Shown here one piece after another: positions 10,321-20,425 of a DNA stretch of 64,000 nt. The position numbers were made by a program, and so were the translations under genes. The notes beneath the pieces are model-generated. The model was given only the letters and a program-made list of their open reading frames with translations. It ran no database searches and had not been told where the DNA came from. Source of the stretch: Phytophthora sp. 'mugwort' (Eukaryota; Oomycota; Peronosporomycetes; Peronosporales; Peronosporaceae). The stretch covers positions 2,604,001 to 2,668,000 of the forward strand of contig JAUCEF010000005.1 of NCBI GenBank assembly GCA_033558025.1, in the 5' to 3' direction. Every line of letters begins with the position of its first letter. Position 1 is the stretch's first letter.

Positions 10321-10551
10321 ATGGCTAGCAAGGGAACGTCGTTGTGGCGCATGGCGGGCGTATCGTACCTGCAGTACGTGAACAAGTCGGCGGGCATACT
10401 GCGCGCGGCCCTCAAGGAGCCCGTCAAGAGCACCGTGGAGGCCCGCTCCAACGTCGAGTTCGCTGGCTTCAAGTGGACCAACGGCGAGCGCGGTGAGCGC
10501 GTGGACATCGATTCAATCAAGACGATTGCTGAGGCGTTCAAGAAGGCGTAA
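10321..10551 (+). CDS. ATP5E: mitochondrial ATP synthase F1 subunit epsilon
   Basis: The 76-residue protein begins MASKGTSLWRMAGVSYLQYV, the N-terminal pattern of the small eukaryotic F1 epsilon subunit (ATP5F1E), and ends in a lysine-rich helix. It stabilises the central stalk of F1-ATPase together with gamma and delta. No cleavable presequence is visible, as usual for this subunit. The longer open frame upstream (from 10120) starts at a distant ATG and has no similarity, so the ATG at 10321 is chosen. Confidence 0.88.
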   Translation: MASKGTSLWRMAGVSYLQYVNKSAGILRAALKEPVKSTVEARSNVEFAGFKWTNGERGERVDIDSIKTIAEAFKKA

Positions 10552-11048
10552 ACCGGCTGCTATCAACACAAATTGAGGACATTAGCGCCAGGATTTCCAA
10601 GAACAGAAGATCAATGCGTCAACGGAATGGGGGATAGATGAGATGGAAGAGAGGGAGGTCTACCTTGCTGTGTCTTTCTGTATTGGTGGGTTGTTGGTGG
10701 CGATTGCCTCCTCTTCCTACTGCTCCTCTTCTTCTTTCTTTTGACGGATAAGTAAATGCTTTGAAAGGCTCTTAATGGCCCGGTATGTTTTCGGACGTCC
10801 TCATGATGTTTGCCTTCAACTTGTTTTTGAATACTGTTGAGAGCGGAGGAAGGACGATGGAATGAACGTGTATTTGGATTAATTTAGGCAACTACATGCA
10901 CATGCGTTAGAGGGTGGACCAGAGACGTCTCGTCGGCGAGTGGACGCAGGAGGTGAAGGGAGACGCGAGCAGTTGAAGACAAGACGACACAACAAAGCAG
11001 CACAGACAAGGAAAGTTGGTGTTGAGGTTGGTCTGCAACGCCGGCGAG
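10552..11048. other. convergent intergenic region
   Basis: About 500 bp between the 3' ends of ATP synthase epsilon and the RBR ligase. It contains CT-rich stretches (about 10700-10742) but no gene or repeat that I can support. Confidence 0.45.
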
Positions 11049-12470
11049 TTAATGAAGATAAGCGTCTCCGTGCGTTACGCGGAGATACGATACACGCGCG
11101 TACTTGTGGCGCCGGAACGAGTCCCTGACGTACTGGTATCCTAGCACCGGTGGCAGTACGACGACAGCAAGTCCCGCACCGGCGACAGCTACTACAGCTG
11201 CTACTCCTACGATCGCTGTCTTGCTCACGACACGCATTGGCGCCCAGCAACCATACTTGCGGCTCTTGGAGCGTAGGAAGCTCAGTGGTAGACAGAGTGT
11301 TTCGTCGTGGTTGTCCCAAGAACGAAGGCAGGACCAGCAAAACTCTTGGTCGCACTGGAAGCACTTCATATGCGAGCAGCCGCCCTGCTTTTCGATAATA
11401 GCTTTGCAACTGGGACAAGCTCGCACATTGTGCCGCTTCTTCCAGTGTCCGAAACGCCTCTCTACGCGACGACATGTTGGGATCTTGTGAAAGTCACCAC
11501 CGCAACGCATGCACGACTCGTGTTTGCATGCCTGACACTTGACTCTACGTTCCGTCGAGTTTAGCGGTTCATCCAAGACAGCACAACAACCTGCATGCGG
11601 ACAGAAGCGGATGCCCACCTTCTGGTTCCTGAGAAACTTGTTGTACTTGGCGAATGTTTCAGGCGACACTAAAGCTTCAATGAGCCCCTCAGATAGCGGA
11701 CGCATGCACTGCGGCGCCGGACACACCATCTTCTTCTGCGAGACTTCGCCTTCCAGAACCTTATACTCAATATACCAGCGCGTGCAGCTGGCACAGAAGG
11801 ACCCATAGCACGAAACACACACGTGAGCTTGCAGAGCGTCCATCTTGTCAAAGCAGATCTCGCATTCGCGCCGTCGGGTCGTGTCGAAGCCGTCGTTGGA
11901 TTCCATGGTGGCGGCGTTGCCACGAGCAACAGAAGGAGGAGCGGACGAGGTCATGATGGGGACGTCCGCTCGCTCCGGTTCATAGTCTCCTCTCTCGGAG
12001 TCGCCAAATAATACGCTACTGGAGATACTCGCTCGCAGCAAGGACGACGCAGCGGAGAAGGCTGCCGCTCGAGCATTGAGCTCGTCCAGCTGGGAAGCGT
12101 CGCCGGTGGCTTCTTCTGCCTGGGCAAGGGCTCGTGCAAGTTGCTCCTCGGACTCTTCCAGTAGTCGCCGCAGTGAGGCCGTCGACGAAGTTGAAGACGA
12201 TAAGGACGACACAGAAGAGGCAGAGAACGGCGGGCGTCGGCGGCTCGAATGCGAATGAGGCCGAGAGGATGGACGTTGCTGCTCCTGCAAGAGGTCGGTC
12301 ATGGCGTTATCGTGCAGCAGTCGAACGGGGCGCGCGACTCGCGGACTGGGCAGCGACGGCGCGATCTGTTCGTGTTCGTCCTCGAGCTTAGAGAGGCTCG
12401 ATCGCTCCGCCTTGAGGTGAAGCAGGTGAGACTTACCGCAGAAGGTTCGGCGGCGCATCGCGATCTCCAT
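11049..12470 (-). CDS. RBR E3 ubiquitin ligase with C-terminal membrane helix
   Basis: This single-exon gene encodes 473 residues. A Ser/Arg-rich, probably disordered N-terminus (about 1-195) precedes RING1 (CEICFDK...CASC, from about 202), an in-between-RING domain (FCPHAGCCAV...CMRCGGDFH) and RING2 (ACPSCKAIIEKQGGCSHMKC...CWSC). The cysteine in GGCSHMKC corresponds to the catalytic thioester cysteine of parkin-type ligases. After RING2 a hydrophobic alanine/valine stretch (about 420-445) forms one membrane helix. RING2 followed by a helix resembles RNF19 and RNF144 ligases, which sit on ER or endosomal membranes. The ATG at 12470 is the first in frame. Substrates cannot be told. Confidence 0.9.
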   Translation of the reverse strand: MEIAMRRRTFCGKSHLLHLKAERSSLSKLEDEHEQIAPSLPSPRVARPVRLLHDNAMTDLLQEQQRPSSRPHSHSSRRRPPFSASSVSSLSSSTSSTASLRRLLEESEEQLARALAQAEEATGDASQLDELNARAAAFSAASSLLRASISSSVLFGDSERGDYEPERADVPIMTSSAPPSVARGNAATMESNDGFDTTRRRECEICFDKMDALQAHVCVSCYGSFCASCTRWYIEYKVLEGEVSQKKMVCPAPQCMRPLSEGLIEALVSPETFAKYNKFLRNQKVGIRFCPHAGCCAVLDEPLNSTERRVKCQACKHESCMRCGGDFHKIPTCRRVERRFGHWKKRHNVRACPSCKAIIEKQGGCSHMKCFQCDQEFCWSCLRSWDNHDETLCLPLSFLRSKSRKYGCWAPMRVVSKTAIVGVAAVVAVAGAGLAVVVLPPVLGYQYVRDSFRRHKYARVSYLRVTHGDAYLH

Positions 12471-12827
12471 AATTCACGGAGGTGCGCTCTCTAGCGGCTG
12501 ATGGGACGGTGGAATAGCTTATGGCTTGCCACGCAGCGGAGAGATTTCGGTCTGAGCAACGAACGCACGTGACTTTGCCTTCGAAAGATGTAGGCAAGTT
12601 GCTGCATACTTTACCTGAGTTGTGCGACGTTCCATAGATATAACCACAACCAATTTCTGGTTTTCGAGCCGGTGCCGCAAAACTCTTGGCACGCGACGTT
12701 TCAACTGTCAACAAGTACGGAAAATCTAAAAAGAATCCATCCTTCAACCCGACAGGGACACTTTTTTGTGGAAAGCGGTATCAACAGGGTGCTGGTGAAA
12801 CCGTAAGGCTACATTATGGGGTTAACT
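12471..12827. other. intergenic, RBR promoter side
   Basis: About 350 bp between the RBR start codon and the putative last exon of the FAD-binding gene. Short frames here have no domains. It should contain the RBR promoter. I see no initiator element or repeat. Confidence 0.4.
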
Positions 12828-15249
12828 TTATCGTTGCGATGCGCTGGTGTTGGTACTTTCAGCAGTGTCGATGGCTATGGAGCCATCAAGCTCCGCAGCT
12901 GCAGGCTGCGGCGCGACACGAATTGCGGCGGAAGAGAGCTCCGTTAATTCCTTTGTCACAGCGGCGGCGGTCTCGTCTGCTGAAGTACGGCGCCGAAGCA
13001 GCAGCAACTTCACGGGCGGATTCGTCGCTGCCGAGTCCGTCTTCTTGGGCGATGTCTTGTTCGACGGAGCAGCTGAAACAGCGGACTTGGACGGGCTCCG
13101 TCGGACAGTCGGCGTCGTCTACCAATAAAAAATGAATGCGGTAATCAGAAGCCAATCATTGCATTGTTCAACGTTGATGTCAGACCGTACCAAGGACACT
13201 AAGGGCACCAACTTAACAGGGGAGCGCGGAATTGGCATGCTGCAACTACGAGAAATGTGGCTTTTAATTGGCGATACCGCGGTCGGTTCACCATTGGCAG
13301 CAGCATTAGCCCTATAGTCGCAGAAACGAAAACAAGGAAGATGACATCCCTCTTCGGCTTGATCAGTCCGAACCAATACTGTAAATATTTTGCAAACTGG
13401 AGGGAAGCAGTACGCACTTTTCGGCGACCTTCTCGGCCTTCAGCGTCTGTGCGTCGCGTTTCTTCTTCTCGTTCTGCAAACGGTTCAGAGAGGCACATAC
13501 CGTCAGAAAAAAAAATACAAGGTCGTCAGTTCTCCGAGCCACCGGATGCTTCTGATGCGTCAAGTTCACCTTGTCGATCATCTCTTCAAAGCTCGAGCTG
13601 GTGCCATACACCTCGGGCCCGAAGAGTGCTTCCAACACTAAGACGGCGCCTCGACGGTGGTAGACCGTTACACCGTCGACACGCGTTTCAGTCCCCATTT
13701 CGTCCACTGCTGAACGCAGACTGAATCCTAGCCCGATACCTAAAACACTAGGACATTTGCCCTTGTAAGGACCCAGTAACTGCAGTCGAGCCTTCTTGTC
13801 GAGCTTGACGACGCCGTTGTCTTGGTGGAAAACGAGCGGGTTTCCTGCCTCATCGAAACCCGGGAGCAGGTTCGTCTTGTAGCCGGCTCCCCAAATAATT
13901 GCTCCAGCGGTCGCGTATGCTTTGTCGATGAGCGCATGCGAGCACTGCTCATTCACTTGGAAAAGTCTCACACGCGCTTCACGTCCAGATGCCACGCTCT
14001 TGAAAAGCCTTTTCGCGTCCTCGCGCAGCCCTGTGAAGGTATTAATGCATCCGGAGCGATCGACTCGACTACCATCGGCACCATCGGCTTCAGCTTCTTT
14101 CTTGGAGCCATAGTAGATGCGTACGGGAGATCGATGCAGGATCATGATGTCTTTTGCATTGAAAATCGTTGACTTCATGGATGAGGTATCACCTGTAACC
14201 GGTAGTGACGTGCGCTTTACCTTTACACTCGTGGTAGTAGTAATCTCACATTTCGTGACCATGAGAGGTGAAACTGGTGCTGTGGCTGTCACAGCAGCTT
14301 CAATACTTGCAACATGCGGCATGATTAATGCCGTCTCGCCTCCCTCTTTGTTTTGTTTAAGGTCCAATAAAGATCGCTTCCTTGGACTTCCTGAACTCAA
14401 AGAAGCTTTCCTAATGCTGACAACTTTTGGATCCACGAACTTGTTTAAAAGAAGCCACGCCACCGAGAAGGAGCTGTGCGATCCGCCCACAAGACACACT
14501 TTCCGCTCGCCTACAGGCTGTGCGAGAAGGTGCTCCTTGAGTTTTGCAAAACCATCCTCCCGCAGACAGGAATCTGACGCAAAAAGCTTGGAATGATAGG
14601 CGGGATTGTCTAGGGAAGGCAGCTCTTGGGTGCCCCCAGTTGCCAATATCAGGTGCTCGGCGTGAAATATAACGGTATCGCCGCTGCCATTAGTGCACCG
14701 AGCTTCCACCCGAACGAGACCATTCGCTAGAGCTTCGTACTTTGATGCTGTTGTATTCAGCAGAATTTTGCTGGTATCAGGAGCCTTGGCAGCGATCTCT
14801 TCACTCAAGCAGGCTCCAACATGACGCAGAAAGCAACCAATTTCAGTGAGCGTACTGGGCGCGGCACCGATCTCTTCCAGACGCTTGGCACTTTCGTGAG
14901 CACGCGCCTTCTCTAAAAAACTATCTTTAATACACTCTGGTGGGTCAAGATGGGGTTTCTCGTCGAGAATGCTAGCCAGCACACTACATGCAAACGTGTT
15001 CGAGTTAATGATGTAGCCACCTAAATTGCCACCGCCAAAGGTATCGGCGTCGCCGGCATGAAGTACTGCGATGCCCATTTGCTTAAATCCAAGCTGAGTG
15101 CTGAGCTCATTGTCCTTTGCAGTACCACATTGTTTCGGATTCAGTAATCGAGATAGTAAACCCGCTCGCGCTGCTCGTACGAACACGCCGATTCCTGCGG
15201 GACCTCCACCCACGATTACAGCCTTGTAAACCTCTTCGTTGATACCCAT
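12828..15249 (-). CDS. FAD/NAD(P)-binding oxidoreductase, uncertain C-terminus
   Basis: From the ATG at 15249 the first exon encodes a two-dinucleotide-fold flavoprotein. VIVGGGPAGIGV at the N-terminus binds FAD, a second Rossmann-like motif is VCLVGGSHSSFSVAWLL, and LILATGG is a typical third flavin contact. It resembles lysine/ornithine N-monooxygenase-like FAD proteins; the substrate is unknown. The open frame extends upstream to a TTG at 15288, so 15249 is preferred. The 3' end is difficult. A strong donor (GTATGT, about 13500) and an acceptor near 13396 would join in phase to a membrane-spanning exon (DVIFLVFVSATIGLMLLP). A Ser/Pro/Lys-rich exon ending at 12828 may complete the protein. 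Alternatively the downstream exons are a second gene. Confidence 0.6.
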
Positions 15250-15442
15250 CGAGTTCGTTTTGTCGAGTTGGTTTCGGTGTGCCGACAACTTGGTTGCCTT
15301 CCGGATCTGAAATACAGAAAACTATTGTCTCGGCTTGAACCGCAAGCCACTAAGTCATATACATAGAAATCTATAACAGTGTTTTGGCAAACCTTATCCA
15401 AAACGCGCACTTCTGCACATCGAAATTTTTGTTTATTAGAAC

Positions 15443-17115
15443 TCACCTCGTCTTCCGCGTCTTGGACGAAGGACGCGGCGGACGCAAAGGTGTAGAATAG
15501 CTTGCTCGTAACTGCGAGTCGGAGCCTAGAGGAGTGCGTAGCACTGACCGACCACTGGATATGCGGGCGCGAATACTGCGTGATTCGGGCGTTTGACCAG
15601 TCTCCCGTCGTTTTCTTGATGGCGTCTTGATCCCCGGTATCCGCGAATTGGAGTTACGATGGCGCTGTATGATCAACACAACTCTAGCGTTAAATTTATG
15701 CAGGCTGCACCCGCTTCATCTAGAAAAAAAAGAGAGCTTACAGCTTCCAATTCTAGCCGATTAGCCAGCTTTTCTCGCCGCGATGTATTCTGGACTTCAA
15801 AACTAGGTGTACTCAAAATGCGCTCTACCGGAACAAAGACAACAGCCAGTTTAGATTGTGCTAATGCAGGCCACAAACAACCGAGTGGACGCACCTGGTG
15901 TTGCTCTGGAACCAAGAATAGTCGGCGTGCCTTCGATGTCTCCCCACGTCATCAGTGGACTCGCATCCACTCCCGGATCAATGAGCGGCGTCATCGGCAC
16001 TAAGGAATAATCTTTTCGTAATGATGTGGAAACTCCACCACATTCGGATGCAACAAGCTCCTGTAGCCAAACACAACGCGGAGGATGTGTTAGATTCATG
16101 ACTACACTGTAGACTAGGAGAACTGACAGATAAAAAGTTTACTTGGGTATCATCTGAAGAAAATCTGGAGTTAGCGTAAATTGTCTTCTTGCCAGCCCTC
16201 GGCGGCAGTCTCGAGCGTGACTTCGCACTGTTTTCAAGTAATAGCTGGCTTCCGGAACCAGCTTCGACCTATTGGAATAAATAAATGAGCGAAGTCCTGA
16301 CTGGAGGGGAGAAGCACAGAGCTTTTGACCGATTACCGGCAGTACCTACCTGACAGATATCTCGTGCTGTTTCAAGCTCAGGAGGGAACAGTAGAGGATT
16401 TCGTGCATGGTACTTCCACGTCTCGGGAGCACTTGGTCTGTCGTCCTTGGGACCTGAAAGTTCTTCAATAATCATAGTAAGCTAAAATTCTGAACAGTAA
16501 TCAAGCGCATCCCACATCGAACCTTTCGGAGCACAGGCTTCGTCTGCAATTTGTCGCTGCTCCTTTGAAATCCACGTGCCGTTCGTCAACAAGTGGAGCT
16601 TCGGATCGCCCTTCTCCTTGTCCTCGTCGTACGCCCAATGATACCGTCGTTGATGATCTTTCACCGATTTTTGTTGCAGTTCATTGAATGATTCATTGTC
16701 CTCCGAAGTGTGGGTTGCCACAAAGCGGTTCAGTGACATGGAGGCCTTGGCATTATCGTCTCCTTCTTCGCTCTGTGCAGCGGCCAGTGATGGGGTAGGT
16801 TGGTCCCATCCTAAGCCACTCGCACTGCTCCGCAATGAAGCGTCGCTTCGAGCGTTTGAGGCAGCACGCAGCGTCACATCAGTCCATGGTAAACCTTCTT
16901 CGTCGTCGCGAAGCAGCTGAAAATATATAGGTGAAATAAACGAAAATTACAGCTTATTAGTGGCAAGAACATACACATGTGGCGTCTCTGGACGGTTGTT
17001 GACGCACATCGCTCCGCTTCTTGAGCGTGGGCAGGTCTGGGAAGAAGTCTCGTTCGATGATCTGGCCTAGCACCTCCACGTATTCCTCCTCATCCAGCAC
17101 CACTTTCTTGCTCAT
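15443..17115 (-). CDS. ESS2: ESS2/DGCR14-family splicing factor
   Basis: Seven exons read in phase on the minus strand: 17115-16975, 16916-16523, 16453-16350, 16268-16143, 16060-15895, 15824-15742 and 15664-15443, giving 411 residues. Signature blocks occur in the family order: LDEEEYVEVLGQIIERDFFP at the N-terminus, TSEDNESFNEL, SAPETWKYHARNPLLFPPE, PLMTWGDIEGTP, SRREKLANRLE, and a C-terminal region rich in Thr-Pro and Arg. ESS2 (DGCR14, Bis1) associates with the spliceosomal C complex and influences splice-site fidelity. Introns are 58-82 nt. The donor of intron 2 (GTTCGA) is weak but required by frame. It is followed by the FAD gene on the same strand with a 193-bp gap. Confidence 0.9.
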
Positions 17116-17249
17116 TTTGTATCAGTACTCTGGGTGATACTATTTTCTCGAGAAATATTTACAGTTTTAGACAGCAACAAAAGCACCATCACTCCTTTTT
17201 AGTTTAGAAACAGCAGCTTTTGTGCAAAAAAAGAACGAAATTACACTTT

Positions 17250-20138
17250 TTATTCGGATTCGTACATGTCATCGTACACGGCATATGCTGCAGTAATGAT
17301 GTCGGCAAGATCTTGAGGCATTTCCTGCGTTGCGGCCGACGACGGGGCCGTGTCGTCCAAGAGTATGTCAGGTGAGCTGCTGGACACGATAACTGCGTGC
17401 GGGATCACGCACGACCAAGATCCGCACGGCAATTGCGAAAATGCCGAGCCTGGACGGCACGTGCACACCGTTAAACGAGGATCGCCCTTCTTGAAGTGCA
17501 CGTCGTCAGCTCCTGACAATGACGGATTATGCACACGAAGCGTGTCCGTCGGAAGCGAGTGACGCACCGTTCGGATCCGGAACTCGCTGCACGAGCGAAG
17601 CAGTAGCAGTAATTCGGACGAGGAGAGCTCGATTTTCAGCTTGTCGACCACATAACGGTGTAACCGAAACAATGAGGCCGATGGGTCACAGACACAAAGG
17701 ACTTTTTCGATGAGGTCATCTTTGTCGAAACCTCGTGAAAGGCCTCTACCGGACGCTATTGCATCAGCGTTGCCGCCTGCGCTCTCGTTGCTTTCGTGGG
17801 AGGTTTCTGAAGGGCTTTTCCTAGTGGCTGAGACTTCTGTTTCATCTCTTTTGCTTTCCTCGTTCCTGTCAGCACCTCGTGAACAGAATCTGCTGAAAAT
17901 CTTCGAGCTTGTTTGGGTGTTCTTGATGTCCTTGTTCCTCCGGTTTCTGTTGTTGGCTGCTGTCTTTGTCTCGTCCTTTTCGTTCCTCTCTCGCTCAACA
18001 GCTGCTTCTCGATCTTCTGGTAGGCGTGGAAACTGTCGGCGGAGAACTTTGACAGGAAGCGTCATGAACGTTTGCATCGACTCCGTATCGTGCTCAGGCA
18101 AAATAGCATCCACTGGTATCGGAAGTATTTTTGAGGTCGGTTCATCTGTCGGATCGTCCTGTGCTGTTACTCCAGTAGGCAAGCTGTACACTCAAGCAGA
18201 TAAGTGAGATACAATCAATAAAATAGTGACGGCCAAAATTGCAAGTTTGTACGTACTCCGGCTGAACAGCGGTGTGGTATGTCTTCGTCTGAGAACGACT
18301 GAATGAAACTCGATGGGAGAACAGATCTCCCAGGCTGTTGAGCTGGTAAATACTCGCAGATGCAGAGCTTTCGTCGCGCAACGCGCAGAGACCCGTTAAA
18401 TGGGTATATTCTCCACCGTCTTCCATGCGCAAATCCAACGTTGCATCAGAGGCAACAAGCTGCTCGATGCCTGACCGAGGGATGTCTGAATACTCGTCGT
18501 CATCTCCGTTAGAGCGCAATGACGTCAGTGTCATTACTTTACCGCGTCGTCTCTTTCGGTTTCGCTCAAATGGGAAAAGCGTCGTTATTTTCGGTCTTTT
18601 TGCGCTCGACACGATGTATCCTTCCCAAGCAAAGTAGTAGGTGAATATGTGCGTTTGGTTTAAATTCATCTCGCTTCAAAGCAATAATTCGCGTACCTCG
18701 TGAATCCTTAGTATTTCGAGACAAATCCACTTCGTCGATCACTCCGAATGAAACCCCAAGCTCGCCAGAATAACTCGGTGGTTGAATCCACGACACTAGA
18801 GGTTGCCTTGCCATACGACTGTCTAAAAGTTCAACAGATACCCCCGTGCCAACAACAAACTGGAAAGGATTGCTGGAATGTTTAACAGGATCACAACAAG
18901 CACAAAATAAATAATTGAAGCATTCATACAAGAGTGAGTTTAGTTCTTACCCTGCTCGACGCTTCACGTCATAGATAGTTACGAGAGTGCCTGCGCCTGC
19001 CACATCAAACAACTTGCTCGCATGCTGCGACGGCTGTCGAAGATCTAAGGTGGACAGGGTGACTCGATTTGCTGCCCAAAGAACGCGTGGATGACTGTAA
19101 GAAGTGAGCAAAACGCGATTAGTTGGGCTATCACGGCGACATCGAGCCAGCTTTTCGGTTTAAACCTGGAGTATTCGCAGCGTGCAAATCGGTCTGGCAT
19201 ATATGAGTCATTCTTGACAATTTGGACTCCTCCTTCTGGATCCCAGCAGCGAACCACGCCATCACCTGTAACTAAGGCCAACTCTGCTTCTGCATGTGGA
19301 CTTCCAGCTATATGGCTGATTATCCCTGGAAAAGAGAGCTTCGCCTTGGCCTGCATCTTTCGAACATTCTCACGCGTAACACGTGCTGGGGCTGCGATAA
19401 TTGTGCAGTTCGTCGTGCCACGTGCAGCCGCGAATATCTTCGCCTCACTAGACGAATGATATGCATCCCTGCTTCCCATCACTGTTAGCTGTCGAATAGG
19501 AGCACCCGTCTCGATCACAGTGCTCGAACGCGGAGGATCCCCCTCGGATTCTCCTTTGCTGTACCATGCACAAGCTTGCTGGAGTATCTGTCCAGTTGGA
19601 TAAAACACCACGTGACCGTCCACTCCACCGTCAACTCCTGCGATCGCATTGCCCTGCCACTTGGACAAATTGTGGCAATCTTCCTGAGGACTACAGAACA
19701 CAACTGCATGAGTACTGATCCAAGTGTTCAATGCAGCATCATTGGTTTTCGCCGCGCAAAATCAACGTACGGGCTCTCGTTCTCCAGGAAGTCCATCATG
19801 AGGTCGTGTGGCACGAAGTGGCGGTAATTCATTCGGTAAAAGGAGGCTTGTGCCCTCCAATGGGCCATTTTAACAGTCTTCATCCCTACCATTTGGGCCT
19901 GCAGCTTTTTGTAATGATGCGGCCGTAGGAACGCATAGCCCAGAGCGTTGCGGACGTGCAGTCGCATCACGCCGCTCGCGTCCACTGCGCTGCCGTCCGG
20001 AGCGAAACGGCGGCGCGAATCATTGATCAGATCAGGCTCTAAAGGCACGTGATCCGGGTCGTTGCCCGCTAGAGTTACGCCCAGTCCATTGGCAGCTAAG
20101 ACCGGGGTCGCGTTGGGATACACGGCGGTCGCCTCCAT
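17250..20138 (-). CDS. TAF1C: TAF1C-like RNA polymerase I initiation factor subunit
   Basis: Six exons read in phase: 20138-19771, 19714-19166, 19094-18951, 18872-18697, 18620-18257 and 18183-17250, giving 844 residues, close to animal TAF1C. The middle holds a WD-like beta-propeller: VRCWDPEGG, then SSHPRVLWAANRVTLSTLDL, then FVVGTGVSVELLDSRM with PLVSWIQP. The HPRxLxxA...LDLR and LLDxR...PLxxW pattern is what I associate with TAF1C/Rrn6, a subunit of the SL1 complex that recruits RNA polymerase I to rDNA. The C-terminal third is low-complexity and charged (about 560-680), then a folded-looking segment. The open frame begins at a TTG (20153); the ATG at 20138 is chosen. An apparent frame change near 19770 is resolved by a 56-nt intron. 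Confidence 0.6.
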
Positions 20139-20369
20139 GTCAAATTGACACAAGGCTGCTGGTGGCCAATCCGTTAAATTTCATCACATTTGATTGGCTA
20201 AAATAGAATAATTTCATTGGCGAAAGGTCACGAACAATGTACCCATTTTGGGCGGTTGCCATCGACGTTAACCGATTTGCTGCTGTATAGGATGAAGTTT
20301 GAGCGTCCGTTGCATTGGCGTCTGGGGGTTTCCAGGGTTCCTTTCCTCCGTGTCTTGCATTCAACGAGT

Positions 20370-20383
20370 TCATTCCCCAATCT
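20370..20383 (+). promoter_or_regulatory. oomycete initiator-like core promoter
   Basis: TCATTCCCCAATCT lies 43 bp before the ATG at 20426. It matches the oomycete core promoter (TCATTYY initiator followed by a CAWTTT-type flanking element) except for one base in the second part. It probably sets the start of the acid phosphatase transcript. Confidence 0.65.
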
Positions 20384-20425
20384 GCACCAAGCGAGACGAC
20401 CCTCCTCTGAAGAACAGTTACTAAG

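Noticed and set aside
10149..10541. 130-residue frame antisense to ATP synthase epsilon
   Set aside because: It is a shadow of the epsilon coding region and has no family match.
15443..15679. Arg/Ser-rich frame read as a separate small gene
   Set aside because: It is the last exon of ESS2; a 77-nt intron joins it in phase to the preceding exon.
19715..19770. Apparent frameshift in the TAF1C-like gene near AAAACC
   Set aside because: A 56-nt GT-AG intron (GTACGT to GATCAG) restores frame, so no mutation or error is needed.
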